From Kiloniellales bacterium (GTDB taxonomy: Bacteria; Pseudomonadota; Alphaproteobacteria; Kiloniellales; JAKSBE01): DNA of 13,437 bases. A program made the position numbers and the translations under genes. The stretch lies in contig JASJAL010000270.1 of NCBI GenBank assembly GCA_030067055.1, forward strand, positions 1 to 13,437, written 5' to 3'. How positions within the stretch are numbered: the first letter of the stretch is position 1; the number at the start of each line of letters is the position of its first letter. Positions 7,950 to 13,437 of this stretch are shown here, one piece after another. Below the pieces are notes generated by a model, which did not search any database, was not told where the DNA came from, and saw nothing but the letters and a program-made list of their open reading frames with translations.

Positions 7950-8504
7950 TCAGGCGGCCCGCCATTTGATCGAGCAGCCCATCGACCCGATCTGCTCGCT
8001 GGGGCCCCGGCCCGTGGCGGCAATCTCTTGCATCGCCTCGAAAAGCTCGCGGCGGGCGTCCGGCACCAGCTCGACCCGCGAGGCATCTAGGCGGCCGCGG
8101 TACTGCAGGCCGAGGTCGGCATCGAAGCCGAAGAAATCCGGGGTACAGACCGCGTCATAGGCGCGCGCCACCTCCTGGGTCCGGTCGATGACGTAGGGAA
8201 AGGTGAAGCCGTTCTGTGCGGCAAAGGCCTTCATGTTTTCGAAGGAATCCGCCGGGTAGGCCTCGGTATCGTTGGGCATGATGGCGACGGCACCGATTCC
8301 CAGGCTCCGCAGCTCGGCGACATCTCTGACCAGGCGGCCGATCACCGCCTTGACGTAGGGGCAGTGGTTGCAGATGAACATGATCAAGGTGCCCTTTTCG
8401 CCACGGACGTCCTGCAGCGTGTAGCTGCGGCCGTCGACCCCCTCCAGCTCGAAATCCACCGCTTGCCAACCGAAGTCGCAGATCGGCGTCGTGAACGCTG
8501 GCAT
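7950..8504 (-). CDS. Thioredoxin-fold (AhpC/TSA-like) protein with CNHC motif
   Basis: This 184-residue protein belongs to the thioredoxin-fold peroxiredoxin/TlpA-like superfamily. The active-site motif is C45-N-H-C48 followed by PY, and a second conserved cysteine region, C120-T-P, holds the expected cis-proline (P122). The C-terminus contains GCSIKW, which I recall as typical of this family in bacteria. There is no signal peptide, so it should be cytoplasmic. A thiol redox or peroxide role is likely but the substrate is unknown. The start is well set: GGAAGGGAGG lies 6 bases before the ATG. It is on the same strand as the TPR gene, 130 bases away, and divergent from the lipoprotein gene at 8670. 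Confidence 0.85.
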   Translation of the reverse strand: MPAFTTPICDFGWQAVDFELEGVDGRSYTLQDVRGEKGTLIMFICNHCPYVKAVIGRLVRDVAELRSLGIGAVAIMPNDTEAYPADSFENMKAFAAQNGFTFPYVIDRTQEVARAYDAVCTPDFFGFDADLGLQYRGRLDASRVELVPDARRELFEAMQEIAATGRGPSEQIGSMGCSIKWRAA

Positions 8505-8565
8505 GCTCAGCCTCCCTTCCGTTCTCGGCCTCCGGGGCAGGCGTCGTCCCGGATAACCCGATATT

Positions 8566-8594
8566 TACTTAGCCGGTCGAAACTGGGGCTTCAA
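8566..8594 (-). promoter_or_regulatory. Weak promoter candidate for the thioredoxin-fold gene
   Basis: On the minus strand TTGAAG (complement of 8589-8594) and TAAGTA (complement of 8566-8571) are 17 bases apart. They lie in the only AT-rich patch (about 8552-8572) of this divergent 165-base gap. The -10 match is poor. I found no comparable candidate for the plus-strand lipoprotein. Confidence 0.22.
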
Positions 8595-8669
8595 CGGGTG
8601 GCATGGCGAAATCCAGCCCACTCGCCGTTCGGCGCCAGGACGCGCCGGCCCCGGAACCGGAGTCAAGGT

Positions 8670-8996
8670 ATGACCCGCCGCTGGCTGACACTCTGTCTGT
8701 TCCTTCCACTGGCCGCGTGCGACCCGGCCACCGCGACCATGGTGATCGTCGGCTCCTCGGCCGCCACCCTGGCCCACACCGACAAGACCGTGCCCGACCA
8801 CGTCGCGACCTGGGTGACCGGCGAGGACTGCTCCTTGCTCCGCTACACTGAGGAGAACGGGCCCTACTGCCAGCCCGAGACGCAGGTCGAATCCCCGGCG
8901 ACGGCGCCCCAGTTGGTCTGCTATCGGACCCTCGGAACGATCGACTGCTATGACAAGCCGGACCCCAAGGCCAGCAGCTTTACCATGATCCGCTGA
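8670..8996 (+). CDS. Small lipoprotein, function unknown
   Basis: A 108-residue protein with a clear lipoprotein signal: basic MTRRW, a hydrophobic core, and lipobox LAAC (L14-C17). The mature part starts with D18, the E. coli inner-membrane retention residue, although that rule may not hold in this group. After a short hydrophobic stretch (about 24-35) come HTDKTVPDH and four cysteines (C54, C67, C84, C93), enough for two disulfides. I recognise the type as a conserved alphaproteobacterial hypothetical but know no function or named domain. GGAG lies 7 bases before the ATG. The reading frame is open further upstream, but the signal peptide fixes the start at 8670. It is divergent from the thioredoxin-fold gene. 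Confidence 0.75.
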   Translation: MTRRWLTLCLFLPLAACDPATATMVIVGSSAATLAHTDKTVPDHVATWVTGEDCSLLRYTEENGPYCQPETQVESPATAPQLVCYRTLGTIDCYDKPDPKASSFTMIR

Positions 8997-9091
8997 GCGC
9001 CGGGGCGCGGGGTCAACCCGCTGGACGCCGGGAGAAATTTGGGAGAGACTAAAGAAAAGATCGGGAATTGTGGGGAGGTGCCGCTCGTCCA

Positions 9092-9427
9092 ATGCACAGC
9101 TTTCATCGCCTAGGCAATCACCGTCGTTCCGCCTCGACCACCTTCTTCGACCGTCACGAACTCCATCAACTCCTGAGCCTATACAGCCAACACGTCGCGG
9201 CCGGCGAATGGCGCGACTACGCGATCGATCACCGCGACGGCCGGGCGATTTTCTCCGTCTTCAGGCACACCTTAGATTCTCCCGCTTTTTCAATCACCAA
9301 GCGGCAGGTCAAGAACGGCCGGGAAGGCGCCTACGAAGTCCACGACGGGCGCCAACGCGTCAAACGCAGCACCAGCCTCGCCGAGGCCCTGACGATTTTC
9401 CGGCAGCCGCTTCGCGTCGTCTCCTGA
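9092..9427 (+). CDS. DUF2794 family protein
   Basis: A 111-residue soluble protein of a family found mainly in alphaproteobacteria, function unknown. The diagnostic core is seen: FFDRHELHQLLSLYSQHVAAGEWRD in the first half, then AIDHRDGRAIFSVFRH, and a C-terminal RVKRSTSLAEAL. There is no signal peptide or membrane segment. The ATG at 9092 gives the normal family N-terminus. The nearest Shine-Dalgarno, GGGGAGG at 9072-9078, is rather far (13 bases), and an in-frame TTG at 9068 lacks one, so the start is only moderately certain. It is flanked by lipoprotein genes on the same strand with gaps of 95 and 92 bases. Confidence 0.85.
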   Translation: MHSFHRLGNHRRSASTTFFDRHELHQLLSLYSQHVAAGEWRDYAIDHRDGRAIFSVFRHTLDSPAFSITKRQVKNGREGAYEVHDGRQRVKRSTSLAEALTIFRQPLRVVS

Positions 9428-9507
9428 GGCTCGGCCCGGGTCGCGGGTTTCTGCCCTCTGGGCTTTACCCCCCAAGCGTGCTATTCGGCAGGTATCACAC
9501 TGCCGGT

Positions 9508-9513
9508 GGGAGG
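9508..9513 (+). promoter_or_regulatory. Ribosome binding site deciding a GTG start
   Basis: GGGAGG lies 6 bases before the GTG at 9520. The frame stays open far upstream through the DUF2794 gene, so this site together with the signal peptide fixes the true start of the lipoprotein. Confidence 0.65.
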
Positions 9514-9519
9514 TTTGTC

Positions 9520-9852
9520 GTGCGCAGTTACTGGATATTGGCGCTGCTGTCTCTGGGACTACTTTCCTGTGCGAGTAGCGAAGAGAACCAGAACCAACTC
9601 TCTATCGCCTGCGCGATGAAAAAATGCATCTGCGAAGAGAAAGACAAGCCGGTCTTCAGCTCGCCGGAGCGCCGGGACGTCCTCTGGCAAACAAACGGAG
9701 ACGCCTACTGCCCGCAGGGCTTCACCCTGGCCGAGTACGTTGACAAGCAGAAGAGAAAGCCAGGCGGCGTTGTCCTGCCCAGGTACACCGAACCCGTCCT
9801 CTGTTACGACAACAATGCCCGGTGCAAGAACAAGGAAAACATGGCGGAGTGA
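9520..9852 (+). CDS. Cysteine-rich small lipoprotein, first of a tandem pair
   Basis: A 110-residue protein with lipobox LLSC (L14-C17) after a short hydrophobic signal. The mature part carries C31, C36, C38 (a C-x4-C-x-C cluster), W56, and NGDAYC (59-64). Two further cysteines near the C-terminus (C95, C102) are absent from its neighbour. It aligns residue for residue with the next gene product through position 70, so the two are tandem paralogues. I recognise no family or function. Disulfide bonding or metal binding in the periplasm is possible, but the sequence does not decide. The stop overlaps the next start in GTGA. Confidence 0.78.
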   Translation: MRSYWILALLSLGLLSCASSEENQNQLSIACAMKKCICEEKDKPVFSSPERRDVLWQTNGDAYCPQGFTLAEYVDKQKRKPGGVVLPRYTEPVLCYDNNARCKNKENMAE

Positions 9853-10151
9853 GCTTGACCCGCATTCTGCTTGCAGGCCTGCTTTCAGCCTTGGCGGCCT
9901 GCGGATCCGACCGCGAGGGCGATCCGAGCCTCAAAGTGGCCTGCGCGCTGAAGTCCTGCGAATGCGTGCCGAAGGGCGGCCTCTTCAAGTCGGGCTCGGC
10001 GGAAGCGGTCAGCTGGCACCAGAACGGTGACGCCTACTGCCGAGAGGGCTATGCGCTGCGCTTGTCAGACGAGGAGGAGCCGCCGCGCAATGCGGGCTCC
10101 AAGGAGCGAAAGGGCGGCGTCAAGCTCAATGTCCCGAGGCCGAGCTTCTGA
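9849..10151 (+). CDS. Cysteine-rich small lipoprotein, second of a tandem pair
   Basis: A 100-residue protein with lipobox LAAC (L15-C18). The mature part has C32, C37, C39 and NGDAYC at 59-64 with W56, the same frame of residues as the preceding gene. The C-terminal part is different: charged, with no further cysteines, ending VPRPSF. The GTG start overlaps the previous stop by four bases (GTGA), which implies coupled translation. A TTG at 9855, with GGAG 5 bases before it, is an equally workable start and would remove only two residues. Function unknown. It is followed by a 312-base gene-free stretch with no clear terminator. Confidence 0.76.
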   Translation: MSLTRILLAGLLSALAACGSDREGDPSLKVACALKSCECVPKGGLFKSGSAEAVSWHQNGDAYCREGYALRLSDEEEPPRNAGSKERKGGVKLNVPRPSF

Positions 10152-10298
10152 CCGGCCGCGAGGCGGCAAACCCACGAAGAGTGCTGGCAAGCCGGACGCG
10201 CGGATCGCCGGACGCGGCGACCGTGAGACGCGGCAAGCCCATCACAGGGCAGCTCCGCTGAGCCTTCCGCCGCCGGTTTCGCCTGCCCACGACCGCCG

Positions 10299-10312
10299 TT
10301 GATCTGGGTCAA
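10299..10312 (+). promoter_or_regulatory. FNR/FixK/Dnr-type operator
   Basis: TTGATCTGGGTCAA matches the CRP/FNR-family anaerobic box TTGAT-N4-ATCAA at 9 of 10 defined positions. It lies between genes, in the only long gap of the window. Its centre is 158 bases before the ATG of the HAD-OtsB gene, leaving space for a leader. Which regulator binds (FNR, FixK or a Dnr-like nitric oxide sensor) cannot be told from the box. Confidence 0.65.
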
Positions 10313-10334
10313 GGCAGGCGCCCTGCGCGGGTCG

Positions 10335-10340
10335 TGTAGT
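10335..10340 (+). promoter_or_regulatory. -10 element at class II distance from the FNR-type box
   Basis: TGTAGT matches four of six -10 consensus positions. If the operator is centred at -41.5, transcription starts at 10347 and the -10 hexamer must occupy 10335-10340, exactly where this is found. The leader to the ATG would be 117 bases. Confidence 0.5.
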
Positions 10341-10350
10341 GGGCGCCGGT

Positions 10351-10381
10351 GCTTCTCGGATCGAGAAAGGATCCGAAGAGC
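10351..10381 (+). other. Leader stem-loop 1
   Basis: TCGGATC (10356-10362) pairs with GATCCGA (10370-10376) around the loop GAGAAAG. Past one mismatch the stem extends through 10351-10354 and 10378-10381 with one G-U pair. It begins four bases after the predicted transcription start. Part of the same sequence also forms the smaller symmetric repeat TTCTCG-GAT-CGAGAA (10353-10367), so it could be a DNA operator instead of an RNA element. Confidence 0.4.
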
Positions 10382-10402
10382 TTCGAGTGGTCGGCCAGGG
10401 TC

Positions 10403-10419
10403 GCCGAGGCCACCTCGGC
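10403..10419 (+). other. Leader stem-loop 2
   Basis: GCCGAGG and CCTCGGC form a perfect 7-base stem with the 3-base loop CCA, in the predicted leader 45 bases before the HAD-OtsB start. No U-run follows. It matches no riboswitch class I recognise. Confidence 0.38.
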
Positions 10420-10463
10420 CTTCGCTCCCTCCGAACTTGTCCACGCAATCATGGAGCCCCCCA

Positions 10464-12092
10464 ATGACCATGAGAGCGGAGACGCCCAATAGGACCGCAC
10501 GGCAAACGCGTCGCCCGAAGACCTCCGAAGAACGGGTATTGATAGACCCGGCGGAGCTCGATGCCATCCTGCTCGATCTCGACGGTGTCGTGACCGAGAC
10601 GGCGGAGACCCACGCCCGGGCCTGGAAAGCCACCTTCGACGAGTACCTCCGGCAACGGGCGGCACGGGTCGGCGGCAGCCAAGAGCCTTTCGATCTTAAG
10701 CAGGACTACGAGCGATACGTCGACGGCAAGCCGCGCTTCGACGGGGTGGCGAGCTTTCTGCAGTCGCGGGGCATCTATCTGCCGCCCGGAGAAGACGGCG
10801 ACCCGCCGGAAAAGGAGACGATCCGCGGGCTCGGAAGCAGGAAGAACCAGCTCTTCCTGGAGGCCATACGACGAAAGGGAGTCGAGGTCTATGGGACCTC
10901 CGTCGACTTCATGAAGCGCGCGAAGGCACACCGCATAAGGGTCGCCGTCGTGTCCTCAAGCCGGAACTGCCGTGAAGTCCTGAAAGCCACCGGCATCGGC
11001 GAGCTGTTCGACGCGCAGGTAGATGGAGTCGTCGCCAAGGAATGGATGCTTGCCGGCAAGCCGGCACCCGATACCTTCCTGGAAGCCGCGCGACGTTTGG
11101 GAGTAAAACCAAATCGAGCCGCCGTAGTGGAGGACGCGATCTCCGGTGTGCAAGCCGGCAAGGCAGGCGACTTCAAGCTGGTCGTCGGCGTCAGCCGTCA
11201 TGGCGAGCCGGAGCTGCTGCGGCAAAGCGGCGCCAATATCGTGGTGTCCGATCTCAGCGAAATCAGTTTTGGGGAAGGCAAGCGTGCAGTGAACAAGATC
11301 GCGCCTTCGGCGTTCGAGAAGCGGGACGAGCTCTGGGCCCGGGTCGGCAATCGGCGCGTCGCGGTGTTCCTCGACTACGACGGAACCCTCACGCCCATCG
11401 TCGGACGCCCGGAACTGGCCGTTCTGTCCGAAGAGATGCGGGAAACGCTCGCGGCCCTTTCGCAGCGCTGCCCGGTCATGGTGATCAGCGGCCGCGACCG
11501 CGGAGACGTCGAGCGCCTCGTCGGGCTGAAGGGACTCGTCTACGCGGGATGCCATGGATTCGATATCGCCGGACCCGAGGGGCCCGGACTTTCGCACCTG
11601 GAGGCTTCCGGCTATGCGCCGATCGTCGCCCAGGCAGCTCGCGATCTCGAACGTGAGCTGGCGCCGATCCCGGGCATCATCGTCGAGAACAAGACCTACG
11701 CCGTGGCCGTGCACTTTCGCCTGGCCGGCACCGAAGACATCGGCCGGGTCGAGCACATCGTTGACGGCGTCGTCGCGCGGAATCCTCAGCTTCGCAAGAC
11801 GGGCGGAAAAAAGGTCTTCGAGTTGCGGCCCAACATGGATTGGGACAAAGGCAAGGCCGTTCTCTGGCTGCTCGACGCTCTCGATCTCGACACCGCGGAG
11901 GTGGTCCCCCTCTACATCGGCGACGACGTCACGGACCAGGACGCTTTCGATGCCTTGCACGGCAAGGGGCTCTCGATCCTCGTCGCCCAAGACCCGCAAG
12001 CCACGCGGGCCGACTACCGGCTCGCCGACCCGGCCGAGGTTGGCCGCTTTCTCGAGGAACTGACGGCCGTCCTGGCGGAGCGAGCGGGATGA
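10464..12092 (+). CDS. otsB: Fused beta-phosphoglucomutase-like HAD and trehalose-6-phosphate phosphatase
   Basis: The 542-residue protein carries two HAD domains. Residues about 31-260 are beta-phosphoglucomutase-like: nucleophile D38 and acid D40 in LDLDGVVTET, TAETHARAWK just after, a VVSSSRN motif (S164-S166), K199 in GKPAPDTF, and E223-D224 in VVEDAISG. The YVDGKPRFDG stretch is typical of the beta-PGM family hydrolases. Residues about 298-540 are trehalose-6-phosphate phosphatase: DYDGTL (D304, D306), ISGR (S342-R344), K462 in DKGKAV, and GDDVTDQD (486-493), where Q replaces the usual E. The first domain would turn beta-glucose-1-phosphate into glucose-6-phosphate; the second would release trehalose from its 6-phosphate. 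GGAG lies 7 bases before the ATG at 10464. The stop overlaps the next start in ATGA. Confidence 0.88.
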   Translation: MTMRAETPNRTARQTRRPKTSEERVLIDPAELDAILLDLDGVVTETAETHARAWKATFDEYLRQRAARVGGSQEPFDLKQDYERYVDGKPRFDGVASFLQSRGIYLPPGEDGDPPEKETIRGLGSRKNQLFLEAIRRKGVEVYGTSVDFMKRAKAHRIRVAVVSSSRNCREVLKATGIGELFDAQVDGVVAKEWMLAGKPAPDTFLEAARRLGVKPNRAAVVEDAISGVQAGKAGDFKLVVGVSRHGEPELLRQSGANIVVSDLSEISFGEGKRAVNKIAPSAFEKRDELWARVGNRRVAVFLDYDGTLTPIVGRPELAVLSEEMRETLAALSQRCPVMVISGRDRGDVERLVGLKGLVYAGCHGFDIAGPEGPGLSHLEASGYAPIVAQAARDLERELAPIPGIIVENKTYAVAVHFRLAGTEDIGRVEHIVDGVVARNPQLRKTGGKKVFELRPNMDWDKGKAVLWLLDALDLDTAEVVPLYIGDDVTDQDAFDALHGKGLSILVAQDPQATRADYRLADPAEVGRFLEELTAVLAERAG

Positions 12093-13437
12093 ACGAGTGG
12101 TGTCTGCGCTACCAGGACCACGATCCACAACAGGAGGGCTTGCGGGAAACCCTTTGCGTGCTGGGCAATGGATATTTCGCGACCAGAGGCGCCGCGCCCA
12201 ATGCGGTCGCCGATGAGGTTCACTATCCGGGCAGCTACCTCGCCGGCGGCTACAACCGGCTGACCAGCGAGATCGCCGGGCGCGAGATCGAGAATGAGGA
12301 CCTGGTCAACATTCCCAACTGGCTGCCTCTGGTGTTCCGGATCGACGACGGCCCTTGGCTGCGCCCGGAGGAGGTCGAATACCTCGACTACACGCAGGAG
12401 CTCGATCTCAAGCAAGGCCTGCTCTCCCGCTCGCTGCGCATCAAGGACCCGCAAGGGCGAACGACGTCTTGGCAGGAGCGCCGCCTCGTCTCCATGGCCG
12501 ACCCCCATCTTGCGGCGCTCGAGGTGCGCCTCACGCCGGAGAACTGGTCGGGTCGGGTGACCCTTCGCTCGGCGCTCGACGGCGGCGTCATCAACGACGG
12601 GGTCGCCCGCTACCGCGACCTCAACCAGCGACACATGGAGACCCTGGAGACCGCCCAGACCGACGACGACACGATCCTGCTCCGCAGCCGCATGGTGCAG
12701 TGCCGCCGCGAGATCGTCGAGGCCGCGCGCACGCGGCTCCGCAGTGCGGGCGAGTCCCTCCCCGCCGAACGCCACCTGGAGCGCCTCCCCGACTTCGTCG
12801 CCCAGGACATGACCTTCGATGTCGAGGCGGGCCAGGAGATCACGACCGAGAAGGTGGTCGCGCTCTACACCTCGCACGACGAGGCCATCTCGGAACCGGG
12901 GCTGGCGGCACTCGATACGCTGCGCCATGCCGGAACCTTCGACCGGCTGCTCGAGGCGCACCAGCGCGCATGGGCCCATCTTTGGGACGAATGCGGCATC
13001 GAGATCGAGACCACGGCCGACCACAGCGTCGGCCTGAAGCTCCGCCTGCATATCTTCCACCTGCTCCAGACCATCTCGATCCACTCCGTCGACCTCGACG
13101 TCGGAATGCCGCCGCGCGGCTGGAGCGGGGAGGCCTACCGCGGCCACATCATGTGGGACGAGCTCTTCATCTTCCCCTACCTCAACCTGCGCAAGCCGGT
13201 GCTGACACGCTCGCTGCTGCGCTACCGCTACCGGAGGCTGGGCGCGGCGCGCCGGGCCGCCAAGGAAGCCGGATTTCGCGGCGCGATGTTCCCCTGGCAA
13301 AGCGGCAGCGACGGCCGCGAGGAGAGCCAGCGCCTGCACCTCAACCCGATGTCGGGGCGCTGGATCTCCGACGATTCCCAGCGTCAGCGCCACGTCAACG
13401 TGGCCATCGCCTTCAACGTCTGGCAGTACTACGAGGT
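12089..13437 (+). CDS. Glycoside hydrolase family 65 protein (partial, runs off the window)
   Basis: 449 codons are present and the gene continues past the window end. GH65 enzymes are mostly inverting phosphorylases that split alpha-linked disaccharides such as maltose, trehalose or kojibiose into beta-glucose-1-phosphate and a sugar. Seen: an N-terminal GH65 domain beginning CVLGNGYFATRGA, and the start of the (alpha/alpha)6 catalytic barrel with GEAYRGHIMWDELF (347-360 region), RGAMFPWQSGSDGREE, and RHVNVAIAFNVWQYY at the very end. In kojibiose and maltose phosphorylases the barrel motif reads WDTE; here it is WDEL. The later GPDEY-type region expected to hold the catalytic acid is not in the window. 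The ATG overlaps the HAD-OtsB stop (ATGA) with GGAG 8 bases before it, so the two are coupled. Substrate unknown; a trehalose link is inferred from the neighbour. Confidence 0.87.
   Translation, partial: MNEWCLRYQDHDPQQEGLRETLCVLGNGYFATRGAAPNAVADEVHYPGSYLAGGYNRLTSEIAGREIENEDLVNIPNWLPLVFRIDDGPWLRPEEVEYLDYTQELDLKQGLLSRSLRIKDPQGRTTSWQERRLVSMADPHLAALEVRLTPENWSGRVTLRSALDGGVINDGVARYRDLNQRHMETLETAQTDDDTILLRSRMVQCRREIVEAARTRLRSAGESLPAERHLERLPDFVAQDMTFDVEAGQEITTEKVVALYTSHDEAISEPGLAALDTLRHAGTFDRLLEAHQRAWAHLWDECGIEIETTADHSVGLKLRLHIFHLLQTISIHSVDLDVGMPPRGWSGEAYRGHIMWDELFIFPYLNLRKPVLTRSLLRYRYRRLGAARRAAKEAGFRGAMFPWQSGSDGREESQRLHLNPMSGRWISDDSQRQRHVNVAIAFNVWQYYE

Larger units (their letters stand above)
10152..10463 (+). 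other. Gene-free regulatory stretch before the trehalose-related genes
   Basis: No credible gene is seen here. The first half (10152-10298) holds only a 10-base direct repeat, GCCGGACGCG at 10191-10200 and 10207-10216, and no terminator with a U-run. The second half holds the FNR-type box, a -10-like hexamer, two stem-loops and the ribosome site of the next gene, each listed separately. Confidence 0.6.

Noticed and set aside
7917..7950. Palindrome AAGGTGACCTT and a CACCTT/AAGGTG pair after the thioredoxin-fold gene
   Set aside because: The stem is short with a 17-base loop and no U-run, so it is not a convincing terminator; the 11-base palindrome overlaps a stop codon and could be chance.
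9007..9021. GCGGG/CCCGC hairpin after the first lipoprotein gene
   Set aside because: It has only five pairs and no following U-run, which is common by chance in GC-rich DNA.
10191..10216. 10-base direct repeat GCCGGACGCG with a 16-base period
   Set aside because: There are only two copies of low-complexity GC-rich sequence, with no sign of an array, attachment site or regulatory role.
10451..10492. Short plus-strand frame (ATG at 10451, 13 residues) overlapping the HAD-OtsB start
   Set aside because: Its ATG overlaps the ribosome site of the main gene and has no good ribosome site of its own, so leader-peptide control is not supported.
10049..10633. Minus-strand open frame covering the gene-free stretch
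   Set aside because: It overlaps the 3' end of a lipoprotein gene and the 5' end of the HAD-OtsB gene, covers the FNR-type promoter, and shows no domain.
12014..13393. 459-codon minus-strand open frame
   Set aside because: It is antisense to the GH65 gene, which has clear family motifs, a ribosome site and an ATGA overlap with its neighbour.

Overview
The window is GC-rich, densely packed chromosomal DNA from a Gram-negative bacterium. The gene order radA-cvpA-purF-SDR, the order (TPR membrane protein)-bamB-der, a DUF2794 gene and several lipobox lipoproteins together point to an alphaproteobacterium, probably Rhodospirillales or a related order. That placement is inferred from gene content and was not tested against a database. 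I see no rRNA, tRNA, CRISPR array, insertion sequence or phage gene.

Left block, 25-4357, plus strand: radA (recombination helicase), cvpA (inner-membrane protein), purF (first step of purine synthesis) and a YciK-like SDR oxidoreductase. cvpA and purF overlap by 11 bases and the SDR gene follows 4 bases after purF, so these three look like one operon. It appears to end in an intrinsic terminator built across the SDR stop codon.

Middle block, 8504-4354, minus strand: a thioredoxin-fold protein with a CNHC motif, then a tight run of TPR membrane protein, bamB and der. This run has the same order as yfgM-bamB-der in enterobacteria and links envelope protein export, outer-membrane protein assembly and ribosome assembly. 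der and the SDR gene converge with their stop codons sharing one CTAG.

Small-gene island, 8670-10151, plus strand: a 108-residue lipoprotein, a DUF2794 protein, and two short cysteine-rich lipoproteins that are clear tandem paralogues overlapping by GTGA. None of the lipoproteins has a function I recognise.

Right block, 10299-13437, plus strand: a 312-base gene-free stretch carries a near-consensus FNR/FixK-type box. A -10-like hexamer lies at exactly the class II distance from it, followed by two leader stem-loops. It precedes a fused beta-phosphoglucomutase-like HAD plus trehalose-6-phosphate phosphatase gene, and then, with an ATGA overlap, a glycoside hydrolase family 65 gene cut by the window end. 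The pair looks like a split form of the single-chain three-domain architecture known in mycobacteria (OtsB1/Rv2006). It could form a trehalose-phosphate to glucose-6-phosphate route induced by low oxygen. This block is the most interesting part of the window.
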